Below, piece by piece: positions 1 to 12,431 of a stretch of 64,000 nucleotides of DNA. The position numbers were made by a program, and so were the translations under genes. The notes beneath the pieces were generated by a model. It did no database searches and was not told where the DNA came from. It saw only the letters and a list, made by a program, of their open reading frames with translations. This DNA comes from Thelephora terrestris (taxonomy: Eukaryota > Basidiomycota > Agaricomycetes > Thelephorales > Thelephoraceae): positions 620,001 to 684,000 of the forward strand of contig WIUZ02000009.1 in the NCBI GenBank assembly GCA_015956445.1, in the 5' to 3' direction. Numbering within the stretch: the stretch's first letter is position 1; every line of letters starts with the position of its first letter.

Positions 1-2682
1 GGACGCCGCCTTTGAACACCTCTTGGGTTTGGGGTCAAGACAAACTCTACGGGTACGCACCCGTTGGGCTCGTATATTCCTCACTAACACCGCAAATTCT
101 TTCAGCGTCAACCTCGGTGGTTGGTTTGTCCTGGAGCCATTCATTACCCCAACGCTTTTCCAAAAGTACCAACCCGCCGCCGTCGATGAATGGACTATCA
201 GCACCGCCATGGCCGCGGATACCGCCAGTGGTGGTATTTCTCAGCTTGAAAACCACTATAAGACCTTCATCGTGAGCGCTCTTCCATCCCAGTTGTGCAT
301 ATACTCACACCAAACAACGTCTTGTAGACTGAGCAGGATTTTGCTGAGATTGCCGGTGCCGGTCTGAACTGGGTCCGTATCCCGATTCCATTCTGGGCGA
401 TCGAGGTGTGGGGCAACGAACCGTTCCTGGCCCGTACCAGCTGGCAGTATATCCTCACAGCTCTCGGATGGGCTCGTAAATATGGCTTGCGTGTTAACAT
501 CGATCTGCATACTATCCCCGGATCTCAAAATGGTGAGTACGCCTTTGCTTGAAATCCACACCGGAAACGGGACGCAACCTACCCGGACCCCTCCTCATCT
601 ATATCTTGTCCGCTGATTCATGTCCCTCCTCGTTGGCACTCCATAGGGTACAACCATTCCGGCAAGTCAGGAGACCCGAATTTCCTCAACGGTGTTATGG
701 GTATTGCCAACGCCCAAAGGGCTCTCTATTACATTCGTGTCTTTGGAGAGTTCTTCGCCCAGCAAGAGTATTCTAACCTTGTTGGCATTTTCGGCATCAT
801 GAACGAGCCGCTCCAGCCTGTGATTGGAAAGGATGCGTTGGTTGCATTGTGCGTTCTTCGTTTCACTACACAAACATAGTTATGATCGCAACTCACATGG
901 CTTGTTGACCCACTGTGTAGCTACATTCAGGCTCACAACGTCCTCCGAGAGATTACTGGTATTGGCAAGGGTTACTACATCTCCATCGGAGACGGGTTCG
1001 CCGGGGTTGACACCTGGGCTGGCTTCCTCCCAAACTCGGATCGGATCATCCTCGACTCTCACCCGTACTTTGCGTTTAACGGAGAGGCCAACGATTCCCC
1101 GATTTCAACCCTCGGGCCCGACGGAAATTATGGAGGCGTTTGGCCACAACAGGCGTGCTCTTCTTGGGCTGACCAAATGGTCACCAGGTATGGCTAATTC
1201 AACCCTATGGCAAGGGCCTTCGCTGATGCCCGTCATCTTTACAGTCAAAGCGCGTTCGGCGTAAACATCGCCGGAGAGTACAGTAATGGGTTCAACGACT
1301 GCGGCTTCTGGCTTCGTGGGACAGAGCAGCCCACTCCCTTGAATCCTGACTGCTCCCTCTGGAACGACTATACATCATGGAATGACACCGTCAAGCAGGG
1401 CCTCAAGAACTATGCCTTGGCTAGCATGGATGCCCTCATATACCCGTTCTTCTGGACTTGGAAGGTGAGCTGTGTTCTCAGATATTGCCCCGGGGGTACA
1501 CGAGGTTCCATTGTTTCTTGTTTTATCTGGTTGACTATCGGCGTTACCGCCTTGAAGTTGGTACCAGCACCTGTGTCAGCGTACTTTTTCTGCGCCGTAT
1601 CACTGATCTCGAAAATCACTCCTATCTTTTTTCTCTCCTCTTTGTCACCTGGTTTCATTTTCCGTCATCGTCACGTCCTATTGGCTCCTCGTTGTTGGGC
1701 GAGGTGTTCGGGTCTTCCCCAGGTGACAGCGTTCCATGCATCACCTTGCAGGTGGCCGGGTTGTTTTTCCCCAATTCATTGGAACCTTGGGCTTCCAATC
1801 GATCCGAGATCGCGCAAACGTGGGGTGTTTCGAGGTCCTTCCCATTTTCTCGCCGTGTCGGTTTTTTTTTGTTATTTTTCATGACCTTCGTCCCGAAATG
1901 ACGAATACCTACCTCTTCTTCTGCATCTATTATTCCTCTATGATATTTGACACCCGGAACTACTTTCGGTCATCCGACCATTACATTGGATCGTCTTGTG
2001 ACCACCCATTTATCGTATCCCCATGTCACCGAACCAAGCTGGCATTCTGACATATCTGTTCTTTCCCCCTTCTCGCTAGATTGGACCAACTGCCTCTGGC
2101 GACATTGAAGCGCCCCTCTGGTCTTACCAGCTTGGCCTCCAGGGCGGTTGGATGCCGACAGACCCCCGAGATTCTGTTGGAAAGTGCAAATCCCTGGGTG
2201 TGGACAACAGCGGGTTCAACGGCCAATACTTGAACTATGCCATCGGTACAGGAGGAGACCTTATCCCTTCGAGTGTCATCGCTGCTTCGCCTTTCCCACC
2301 GTTGACGATTTCCAACGCTCCCTCTCCAGTGTACGCGCTTCCTTTCTATACCCCCACCGGAACGGTGGTGACATTGCCGCCACCGACGAACACTGGCAAA
2401 GACTCGAGTCTCAACGGATGGGCGGACAATCAAGATACGGCGCCAGCTCCTACGCCGATCTCAGGATGCAATTATCCTAACGCCTATACAACGAGTGGGG
2501 TCGTTCCGCTCAGTGGATGCTCTACAGCTGGAGGGGGTGTTCCGCCAACCAATCTTCCTGTTGCGACTTCGCTCACGTCGACTCGCACGCTGACCACTAC
2601 CACTACTACACCCGCGGTTGTACTCCCTACCACTACTACTACACCTGTGGTTGTACTCCCTACCACTACCACTACCGCTTGA
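1..2682 (+). CDS. GH5 exo-beta-1,3-glucanase, copy A (5' end outside window)
   Basis: Secreted or surface-displayed glycoside hydrolase family 5 enzyme that releases glucose from beta-1,3-glucan of the cell wall. Only the part after the stalk region is present; the start and membrane anchor lie before base 1. Exons read 1-52, 106-271, 328-532, 647-848, 921-1187, 1245-1464 and 2080-2682, all with GT...AG borders and continuous frame. Visible signatures: GVNLGGWFVLEPF near the first junction, the acid/base motif MNEP in exon 4, and the nucleophile motif AGEYS with NDCGFW in exon 6. The C-terminus is a Thr/Pro/Val tail with repeated PAVVLP-type units, longer than in copy B. No break is seen, so it looks functional as far as visible. 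It is a tandem paralogue of the gene at 9128-12431, with about 95% base identity counted by eye in exon 4. The family call is strong; the exact linkage specificity is inferred. Confidence 0.9.
1465..2079 (+). other. Unusually long intron of glucanase copy A (615 bp)
   Basis: This intron splits TWK from IGPTASGD. It starts GTGAGC and ends CTAG and is several times longer than the other introns of the gene (53-114 bp). It is conserved base for base over most of its length in copy B. It includes CTTGCAG/GTGG, which could serve as an internal splice site, and pyrimidine-rich tracts. No RNA gene was recognised in it. Confidence 0.8.
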
Positions 2683-4020
2683 GCGGGGAGAAACAGGTAC
2701 CGGACATTGCGGCTTTATTCTTACGACTCTTGTACTCTTTTCCCCCTACCCTCACCTTTTTTCCAACCATCACGGATTCTTTAATTTTACTGTTCCGAAC
2801 GCCTCATTATGCGATATTACCGACACCGCACCTTCAGAGGCCCGTCCACAGACACGACCGCACCCCCTAACCTTAAGCTGCTCTGAAACTATCATATGGT
2901 TTAAATTTAAACTTGGCTGCGCCCAGCGCACTTGGATCGAGATTTGATTATAGAGCTCGTACGAGCCATGAGCAACTGCAATGGCGTGTTGGCTAGTGGG
3001 GGGATGGAAACGGTGAGCGTTCCGAGAAGTAGGGGGGATGACGATTGGAGCATTTTCAGACAGAGGTGGTTTTGCGTACTACTTAGGTGGCCACGGAGGG
3101 AGTCTGGAACATGACTCGCAGGCGCGTTCTGCCCTGTCCGCAGTTTCCTCATCCCCCAGCAAAGCTGAGATGATAAGTACACCGATCGTGAACTTCCCCT
3201 AGGAGCGAGCGGGAGGCTACCCGTGATGTGCTTCGTCCGTCGTATTGTCCGGAAAGTATACCATCCAGTCCTCTCTCCATGTCCGGCCCTCGTCGGAAAG
3301 ACCTTCCTCGTTTACGCCAACTTATTTGAACATGGATGACATGGGTTCAACCTCGAGGGCTCGGATCACAACATAAAAGCTGCCTCTTGCCCACCTGGGT
3401 AGATAGCCAGCTTAAGTGGACATCCGCAAAATTGGAGAGACCCTTGAGCGATTTCGTTGAATGCAAAGAAAAGCTCTTTTCTGGTCTTGCTCGGAAGGAC
3501 TCGGCGGGATGAGGCCCGATCGAAACAAAGAAAGTACATGTTGTCTTTGCTCCGCAGGAGACGATCTGGCCCGCCGCGTTCCTCCTTCGAGGAAACTTCC
3601 ATCACCTCGCTCTGCGGTCGTCCTTCTGCCCTCCACAATTTCCGCCCCTGAAGTTGCCCTCCTGTCACGAGGCCATTTTCAAAGCTCGCTGGCAGAAACC
3701 AGCTTGGCCGTAGAGAGGCAGTTCTGAGCCGGTTCGTGGGACCCACTCGCCCACACAGTTTCCCCCTCCTCTCTCAGCCTGAAAGTTCTCCGTGCTTTCG
3801 CCTAGCACTCATCTCCCTTGCTACAAGATCTCACATGCACCCAGCTCACTTTTTTCTAGTCTCAAATGTCATTTTTCACTACATAGCTCCGGACGATCGA
3901 GAGCGAACGCAGAGGAGAGGTTCGATCATCGATCGAAACGGCCGGAGGCCGCCTCGAGGAGGGGAACCGGGGCTTGGAACGAGCCTACGCATACTCCGTC
4001 CGAAAGCGTTCACGCTCACA
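2683..4020. other. 3' flank of glucanase A and outer end of left inverted-repeat arm, no gene seen
   Basis: The first ~110 bp after the stop match the 3' flank of copy B, so the glucanase duplication extends into the 3' UTR. From about 2806 the sequence instead matches the reverse complement of 45725 and lower. Short open frames here are not preserved between the two arms, so no gene is called. Confidence 0.6.
2899..2912. repeat. 14-bp perfect palindrome GTTTAAATTTAAAC (left arm)
   Basis: A perfect AT-rich palindrome near the outer end of the left arm. It is preserved in the right arm at 45539-45552 although bases on both sides differ. Function unknown; it could be a protein-binding site or chance. 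Confidence 0.7.
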
Positions 4021-5368
4021 TGGCGACGGCGGCTTTCGATCAAGATCACTTCGCCTCGGGCCATTCCCGTAGTCAAGCCTGTCCATGACGTCTGCATCGC
4101 GGCCACGATGACGGATACGACGCTATCTACGACGACTGCGGTGCCACGCGCTATGGGTTTGTTGCCAACGATTTCTCTTCATTCACAGCAAGTTCGATTA
4201 ACGATCGCCCAAAGGATCTAATCCGTCCGCCGGAACCGAAAGCGTGCAAGACGCTTCCTCCAGAAATTATGGACGATGTGCTCGAGTACATACCCCTGGA
4301 TAGAGAAGGCAGAAAAGTGCTGATCGCATGCGTTTCGGTGGCTACTTGGTGGGCAAGACCCAGTCAAAGACGCCTCTTCTCTTCAGTCTCGCTCGATGAC
4401 GAAAACTACCTGCAATGGATGGAGGGTGTCGCTCTCCCGATCCTCAAGACTCACCTCCTTCGATATGTCCGTTCGATCCTGCTTGGCCTTTATGGGAAGG
4501 CAGACTACTCAACGCAAGATATCTCAAGAGACTCTGGAGGATACCTTTCCGCACTACACAATCTCCGTTCCCTCACATTGTGCAATGTCGCCCTGTTATC
4601 CAACGGGCAGGAAGAGATTCACACCTGTTTCTCGGCATTCCGCGAAACCCTTCGCATAGAAATTTTTACGTGCGATTATTTTGAAAGCCCGGTGCCGCCG
4701 TTATCTCAGCCACTTCGGGGGCAGATATACATTCGGTTCACTGAAACTTATCGATGGAAGTTCATCGATCAATCTGCCATGTTGAACCAAACATAAGACA
4801 GATTGGTTCTCGACTTCGGCTCTATCGTGGTGGATGCAGAGGCCCTGGAGAGTTTCCTCCAATCAATTGCAAGCAGTGTCAAGTATTTAAAGTTGGAGGC
4901 TACATTACGACGTGAGTACTATCCTTGTTGCACCCTATTGTTATGATGCTCTCTTACCTTGACCCATATTCTAGGTGGAACAGCTTTGACCGGCATCGGT
5001 AATTTTCGACAACTCCGAGAATTCGAACTGCTGGTGAATTGGTTCGGCAACGTCTAAGGCCTCATTGCGCGAATCTCCTCCACCAAACTCCGCAAGCTTG
5101 TGATTTCGGGCAGTCCAGTGCTCAATCGCGATATTTCACTCAAGGAACAGAGGCGTGGGGTCCGCTGGACAAAGAGCTCTGTCAGCTGGTTACCCGGTTG
5201 GGGAGGGCGGGGTATCGACGTTCGTTAGAGGTGGAACTTCGACCCAGCAAGATCAGGGATGGCGATTTTTCTCCGCGCGAGATCGACTTCACCAGGGTTT
5301 TGCCAAAGTTCAGGGAAAGGGGGTTCGTGACCATCGCGTACCGCAACGCTTGCGACTCCGATCATTGA
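4021..5368 (+). pseudogene. F-box/LRR-type gene, decayed copy in left arm
   Basis: The best frame holds an F-box-like start (LPPEIMDDVLEYIPLD, then ATWWARPSQRRLF) followed by LRR-like sequence (LHNLRSLTLCNVALL). F-box proteins recruit substrates to SCF ubiquitin ligases; this one is of the expanded mushroom type. Compared with the right-arm twin it has an in-frame stop upstream of the F-box (CCATGA versus CCAGAA near 4085), an in-frame 84-bp deletion near 4652 that removes 28 LRR residues, a TAC-to-TAA nonsense change near 4795, and a further stop near 5056 with a later shift. One intron at about 4911-4975 (GTGAGT...CTAG) separates a second exon ending near 5368. The longest intact piece starts at 4269. 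Probably dead, though a truncated F-box protein could still be made. Confidence 0.75.
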
Positions 5369-8300
5369 TTTTCTGCCCCGCCGTATTTTAAATTTGGCAA
5401 TACTTTTTGCGTTCGTGGTATTCCCACCGTATTGAAGAGTAGTACGCACATCCTGTAGTCTGAGAGCTGGCCGAATTCACCGCGCGTGGCTTCTCGAAAC
5501 AGTAGCGCTATTTTTGCAAGGTACGAAGGGGAGAAGTGGAGCGGACGAAAACCGTGGAAGCCGTTTGCCACCCCCACTTAAGTTGCATCGCAAGCGTCAC
5601 TACTTTCAAACCCACAAGCATACCCCGCGACGTTTGGAGATAGGATGGCGGGAAGTAACTACAACTTGAAACCCTTTTGTGGTGCTGCCAGACAAACCGT
5701 AAACCGTGAAGGCGTTTGCTACCACCGTCTGCACCATTAGTGTCACCTCTCGTAAACGAACATGTCCACCCAGCTCCGTGCTCCGTGCAGAGGTGTAACG
5801 GCGGGAAGTAACCCCCTGATAGTGCTCCGACTCCGCGATGTGTGATTGTATTGCGCGAACGTCAAGGTTCCGAGGTTAGTCCACTCTGCGTCTCGTCGTT
5901 TCAGAAAAGGCTGCAACGTACCGCAGCAAGCAAGCAAAGAAGTTGTACCCCAAGGCAAGGGCTATCACACCGTTCGATTCCACGGAAACGATTCGCATCC
6001 TCCTGGATGAGGTCGTTGTTGCCTCCACTAATCTCCGCTCAACGACACCGCCCAACGCCAGTTCTACTCGCGATGAACCCCTGGAGTGACACCTGATAGG
6101 GATTTGGGATTCGTGAGTCAGTTTGAGGCGACCTTCAAGGCCCGAAGATCTTTGCACTTGACCGTCTTTGGCAGCCGTGGTATAATGACCGCCAATCTTT
6201 GCTGGACCAAGAAGGACCGCCGCCATTTGCGATGATCTTTTTTCAGTCAGCTTCGTTGTTTTCACTGGAAAAATAATCAGTGTATTCAAGTGATGCATCT
6301 AGCGTGTGACCTCTCCTACCTGATTATCCTGCAAGCCACTGTGATCAACTCCAGAGATGAAAACATCAAGATAAGACGAACCAAAAGCATATGAGCATCT
6401 GGACAGGTTCACAGGAGACCACCCGTTTGGGCCAGGTGCATAACCCTAGACAGTAAAGACCTATCCCGGCAGCGAAACATCCCCACAATTACCGGCGGGC
6501 CGAGTCTAGTAATACCAGTTTCGGGGCTTGACATGTCTTCCCAATGTTGGTTGGAATCAGTTCGGAAAGAAAACAACGAAAAGTCGGTACGGGTATCCCG
6601 TCGTATCCGAATTTCATTCTCAGATCATCATCAAGAGCATCGCAATGAAACCAAAGGCTCGAGAGCACTCGGAAACTACGGGTCATTTCTAGCGTAATTC
6701 CCGATAGAAGCGGGATGAGGACCAGGCCGAGTTGTGGGAAACACGACGGGGATATCCCAGCGAAGATTCCTTTTGGAATGCTTCACTCCCGGAAACCAGC
6801 AAAATACCGTAGGGCGTGACGCGTGATTCAGCAAGGCATTCAACGGAAGCAAACGCGAAAAAGGGGGAGAATTTCATATCGCCCCAGTGGGAAAAACAGC
6901 GGGAGAAACGAGGAGACTGAGCCACAACAAGGAGAAAGGGGGATATCAGGAAAGGAAGCGCCGAGGATTCGCCAAGTTCGGGTCACCAGAGGAAACAACG
7001 CCACAGGCGCAATCGCGGGAAATCCGTCCAGGTACGACCAAAACCCATTCGGCACATCGGGATAGGGTTGGCGAACCCTGCTGTGAGAATCGGGCGGTAA
7101 TGTAGGCGCTTACGCAGATGCAAGCCGCTCCCGCTGGGAAAGCTTTCCACGGTGGGTGGGAGATAACTCAATCGTGTAAAGTCAAACGACCCAGGGCCAT
7201 CAGCAGGCTGGGAAAGGATGAACAAGAAAGGCATCCCAGAATCCCACAGTAACAGCGTGAGATGAGCGCGAATACAGCCGCGCGCGTCATCAATGGCGTC
7301 TGAAAATTTTCACATACATTTTGCCCTCTGTGAAGGAACAGCCCGCGCGAGGCAAGTGTGAGAAAAAACAGGACAGGTGAGTTAGAGTCGTGCCCCTTAA
7401 CTCCGACCCAGTTGGCAATAAAGTTGCGAGGGGGATCTTCAGGGTCAGGTACAGAACGGAGGCGCTCTTAGGGCGGCCAGACACGCCTTGAAGCTATATC
7501 GTAAACTGGAGGGAGTGAAGACCAATCGAAACCGGGACCCCTGTTTCAAACGGAACCAATGTGGAATCAATGGCTGGCGCATGAACATAGAAATTTCACA
7601 AAACACACACCTTCCGATATAATCTTGAGGTGGGGTTTTCGAAATCGTATACCAAACCATCATGAAGTTTCCAAAACCCCGGCAGACCGGAATAAGCCTA
7701 CACCGGGTTGTTTCCCCAATGTTTGCTAGCCAAAGGGTGAGTACAGGTACCATTGTATGTGGCGGTGATATGAGGTTAACCCGCATTGCGAAATCGGTGA
7801 GGAAAGTGACGTTCCCAGCCATAGAGTTCTGTTCACCAAGGCTGGGCCACATCCTATACTCATTCATTAACACCCCTAGAATCTCACAGAGATTCTCTAC
7901 TACGCTTGAATCCACTTCATTCATTGGACTGAATCATAAACCTTGGCATTTCCGCATTGATCGTCTTCAACGAAATGCGACTTTGCGAACTAGCAACCTG
8001 AATGGCCTGTTTGGGATCCAACCGCGAGGTTGTCGCGTGTTCTTTGTGCTGCGGTGTCGTGCTAGTCACGATGTTGCTTGATGTCCCAGTACGGTAAGTT
8101 GCTAGCTTTCCGAAGTCTCCGATCCTCGCATGAGGGCAAGCGCTGACAAGCGACGCTGCCGCCGTCGGATAGACAGGGGTGCTCGACTGACAGTTTAGAG
8201 ACGATCATCAATCGACGGGTGCCCATGGTGATGCCTTAAGGTTTCTCCGGTGAGGCATGGATGCACGTCAAACTGATTTGGAGATTTACCTACCGGCGTT

Positions 8301-9065
8301 CAAGAACGCTGTGTCGCGTGAAGAGTTCGGTTCATCAGCCGAGACGCACTCCCGACTGCGCAGCCACTTGTGTGAGTTGGTGTTTGTCTGATCCGACGGT
8401 GTAGATCCTGTAGCCGCGCGGGAGAAAGAAGGGCAGCAGGTCAGGCTGCTATCGCACGAAGACCTGGGAACAATTACCATCGTGTTGGCCCGGTTCCTAC
8501 AACCTGCCTGGGCACAAATCCAGGACCCCGTTGGAAAGGGATAGCATGACAATCGAAAGGCACGGCTGGCTGAAGCGCGTCATGACGGTGGTGGCAATGC
8601 GTGAGTTCAATCCATTCTAGCAACTTTGGTGCCAGAAATCCATTGCTGAGGTCCGAACGATGTTTTTGTGGCCCAACTCTGATTGACGAGGCTCTGTTGG
8701 TGGAGAGGAAAGGGACAAATAAAGCGACGGGAGATTTGAGAGGTACAATCTGGCTCGGTTTGCTGAGGGTTCCAGGGCTGGAGACCGCCAATGAAGCGGG
8801 CACAGGTCGGCCATACGATGCGAAGGAAAAAACAAGAGTTGTCGCAGAGACCCAAGCCGATGCCACGATGAGGCAGAACTTTGGCTCTCTGCGCTTTCAT
8901 GGTGAAGCCTCGAACGGAGGCTTTTCACTCGTCGTACCAAGAGCGCGGCGGTGGCTTGGCTCGGAGTTACCCGTGAAAGCTGACCGCCCAGCCAGATTGA
9001 GCGCTGCATCGTGGCTTCTGGCGAGACCGTTCTACATCCGTCTCCTCGACGACTCGCCCTCGCTC
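5369..9065. other. Inner part of left arm, no supported gene; contains glucanase B upstream region
   Basis: Open frames here (for example minus strand 7445-7924) are not kept open in the right arm. In one stretch compared (8290-8405) most base differences would change the amino acid, so the segment does not behave like constrained coding DNA. The last few hundred bases should contain the promoter of the glucanase gene at 9128. No clear TATA box was identified. Confidence 0.55.
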
Positions 9066-9127
9066 ACTTTTCTCGCCAGACCACCCCCTGCTCGTCGTGC
9101 CAGTCCCCCCTCGACTCAGGATTCGAA

Positions 9128-12100
9128 ATGGAGCACACGGCAGGTTCCGAATCCCCGATAAACCCTTCCAGATCGGAAACCCCAGATCAACCCGTTTTCA
9201 ACGAACCGCTTCTTCCTCCTGCAGCCCCATTTCTTGCTCCCTCTGAAGGCTCGCCCACCCCACGCGACTCGTACCTTACGACCAATTCTGTAACTCCCTC
9301 TGCCACTCCCTCTGCCGCTCTGCTTCCCGACGACGGCGAGAAGGACCTTCCTGATCAAGGCGACTCCACAGCAGCCAACAGGTCCCAGCCTCTCCACAAG
9401 AGACCACTTATCTGGGCTCTTGCTGTTGCCGCTGTCGCGTTGATTGCTGTGGCGGTCATTGTGCCAGTGTACTTCGTTGTGATCAAGCCCAAGAACAACA
9501 ACGTTACCGGTGGAAATAGCAACGGTACGAACGGTAACGGGAACCCCAACAGCCCCACCCACCAGCCCCCTTCAAATGGTATTACCGGTGGCAACGGTTC
9601 GACTATCATCACTGCAGACGGCACTCAGTTCACGTATATAAACCCGTTCGGTGGTATCTGTCAGTGTGCCCAAAATTTCTCAACAGGCGCCACTTCTGAC
9701 ATCATTTCCACAGGGGTATCTGACCCTAATGATCCCTTCAACAACGATGCATATTGCAATTCATGGACGCCGCCTTTGAACACCTCTTGGGTTTGGGGTC
9801 AAGACAAACTCTACGGGTACGCAGGCCCCCTCGCCCGTTGGGTTTGTATATTCCTCACTAACAATGCAAATTCTTCCAGCGTTAACCTCGGTGGTTGGTT
9901 TGTCCTGGAGCCATTCATTACCCCAACGCTTTTCCAAAAGTACCAACCTGATGCCGTCGATGAATGGACTATCAGCATCGCCATGGCCGCGGATACCGCC
10001 AGTGGTGGTATTTCTCAGCTTGAAAACCACTATAAGACCTTCATCGTGAGCGCTCTTCCATCCCAGTTGCGCATATACTCACACCAAACAACGTCTTGTA
10101 GACTGAGCAGGATTTTGCGGAGATTGCCGGTGCTGGCCTGAACTGGGTCCGTATCCCGATTCCATTCTGGGCGATCGAGGTGTGGGGCAACGAACCGTTC
10201 CTGGCCCGTACCAGCTGGCAGTATATCCTCACATCTCTCGAATGGGCTCGTAAATATGGCTTGCGTGTTAAAATTGATCTGCACACTATCCCCGGATCTC
10301 AAAATGGTGAGTACACCTTCGTATGAAATTTACACCGGAGACGGGACGCAACCTACCCGGACCCCTCCTCATCTATATCTTGTCCGCTGATTCATGTCCC
10401 TCCTTGTTGGCGTTTCATAGGGTACAACCATTCCGGCAAGTTAGGAGACCCGAATTTCCTCAACGGTGTTATGGGTATTGCCAACGCCCAAAGGGCTCTC
10501 TCTTACATTCGTGTCTTTGGAGAGTTCTTCGCCCAGCAAGAGTATTCTAACCTTGTTGGCATTTTTGGCATCATGAACGAGCCGGCCCAGCCCCTGTTTG
10601 GAAAGGATGCATTGGTTGCATTGTGCGTTCTTCGTTTCACTACACAGACGTAGTTATGATCGCGGCTCACATGGCTTGTTGACCCACTGTGCAGCTACAT
10701 TCAGGCTCACAACGTCCTCCGAGAGATCACCGGTATTGGCAAGGGTTACTACATCTCCATCGGAAACGGTTTCGCCGCAATTAACAGCTGGGATGGCTTC
10801 CTCCCCAACTCGGATAGGATCATCCTCGACTCTCACCCGTACTTTGCGTTTAACGGAGAGGCTAACGATTCTCCAATCTCAACCACCGGGCCTGACGGAA
10901 ATTACGGAGGTGTTTGGCCACAACAGGCGTGTTCTTCTTGGGCTAACCAAATGGTCTCCAGGTAGGGCTAAATTGACCTTATGGCGAGGGCCTTCGCTGA
11001 TGCCCGTCATCCTTACAGTCAAAGCGCGTTCGGCGTAAGCATCGCCGGAGAGTACAGCAATGGGTTCAACGACTGCGGGTTCTGGCTTCGTGGGACAACG
11101 CAGCCCACTCCCATGAATCCTGACTGCTCCCTCTGGAATGATTATGCATCATGGAATGACACCGTCAAGCAAGGCCTCAAGAACTATGCCTTGGCTAGCA
11201 TGGATGCCCTCGTATACCCGTTCTTCTGGACTTGGAAGGTGAGCTGTGTTTCCAGTTATTGTCTCGGGGGTACACGGGGTTCCATTGTTTCTTGTTTTAT
11301 CTGGTTGACTATCGGCGTTACCGTCTTGAAGTTGGTACCAGCACCTGTGCCAGCGTACCTTTTCTGCGCCGTATCACTGATCTCGAAAATCACTCCTATC
11401 TTTTTTCTCTCCCCTTTGTCACCTGGTTTCATTTTCCGTTATCGTCACTTCCTATTGGCCCCTCGTAGTCGGGCGTGGTGCTCGGTTCTTTGCCCAGGTG
11501 ACAGCGTTCCATGCATCACCTTGCAGGTGGCCGGGTTATTTTTCCCACAATTCATTGGAATCTTAGGCTTCCAATCGATCCGAGATCGCGCAAACGTGGG
11601 GGTGTCGAGGTCCTTCCATTTTTCTCGCCGTGTCGGTTTTTTTTTGTTATTTTTCGTGTCCTTCGTCCCGAAACGAGGAATATGCATATCTGTGCACCTC
11701 TTCTTCTGCATCTATTATTCCTCTATGATCTTTGACACCCGGAACTACTTTCGGTCATCCAACCGTTCCATTGGATCGTCTTGTGACCACCCATTTATCG
11801 TATCCCCATGTCACGGAATCAAGCTGGCATTCTGACATCTGTTCTTTCCCCTTCTCGCTAGATTGGACCAACTGCCTCCGGCGACATTGAAGCACCCCTC
11901 TGGTCTTACCAGCTTGGCCTCCAGGGCGGTTGGATGCCGACAGACCCTCGAGATTCGGTTGGAAAGTGCAAATCCCTTGGTGTGGACAACAGCGGGTTCA
12001 ACGGCCAATACTTGAACTATGCCACCGGTACAGGAGGAGACCTTATCCCTTCGAGTGTCATCGCTGCTTCGCCTTTCCCACCGTTGACGATTTCCAACGC

Positions 12101-12431
12101 GCCCTCCCCAGTGTACGCGCTTCCTTTCTATACCCCTACTGGAACGGTGGTGACATTGCCGCCACCGACGAACACTGGCAAAGACTCGAGTCTCAACGGA
12201 TGGGCAGACAATCAAGATACGGCGCCAGCTCCTACGCCAATCTCAGGATGCAACTATCCTAACGCTTATACGACGAATGGGGTCGTTCCGCTCAGTGGAT
12301 GCTCTACAGCTGGAGGGGGTGTTCCGCCGACGAATCTTCCTGTTGCGACTTCGCTCACGTCGACGCTGACCACTACCACCACCACACCTGCGGTTGTACT
12401 CCCTACCACTACCACCACCGTTCCTCCTTGA
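9128..12431 (+). CDS. GH5 exo-beta-1,3-glucanase, copy B, membrane-anchored
   Basis: Complete gene of seven exons: 9128-9816, 9880-10045, 10102-10306, 10421-10622, 10695-10961, 11019-11238, 11862-12431; about 772 residues. The start MEHTAGSE is chosen because the ORF's upstream Met (9011) lies in flank shared with the right arm. Order: a Ser/Pro-rich cytosolic tail, one transmembrane helix at residues ~94-119 (type II topology, no cleaved signal peptide), an Asn/Gly-rich stalk, then the GH5 catalytic domain. GVNLGGWF opens the barrel; the acid/base is Glu ~407 in MNEP and the nucleophile Glu ~521 in AGEYS, matching the pair known in yeast Exg1. A Thr/Pro/Val tail closes the protein. Expected role: wall beta-glucan trimming at the cell surface. 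The architecture resembles fungal ExgD-type glucanases. Very similar to copy A. Confidence 0.93.
11239..11861 (+). other. Unusually long intron of glucanase copy B (623 bp), open in frame
   Basis: Same position and sequence family as the long intron of copy A. Reading on from exon 6 without splicing, the frame stays open to a stop at 11833-11835, 26 bp before the 3' splice site. The predicted product of this stretch is hydrophobic. The other introns of the gene are 56-114 bp. Confidence 0.75.

Larger units (their letters stand above)
2806..9065 (+). repeat. Left arm of a ~6.3 kb inverted segmental duplication
   Basis: The whole segment matches the reverse complement of 39232-45725. By eye, identity is about 97% in the F-box 5' part and somewhat lower elsewhere, with several indels. 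It starts in the 3' flank of glucanase A and ends about 60 bp before the glucanase B start codon, so it carries B's proximal upstream region. No transposase, terminal inverted repeat or target-site duplication was seen, which argues for segmental duplication rather than a transposon. Contents: F-box pseudogene and apparently non-coding DNA. Confidence 0.88.

Noticed and set aside
7445-7924. 159-codon minus-strand ORF in the left arm
   Set aside because: The matching sequence in the right arm has several stops and no recognised domain.
2806-9065. Arms as a large DNA transposon
   Set aside because: No transposase or helicase, no terminal inverted repeats and no target-site duplication; ends lie in glucanase flanks.
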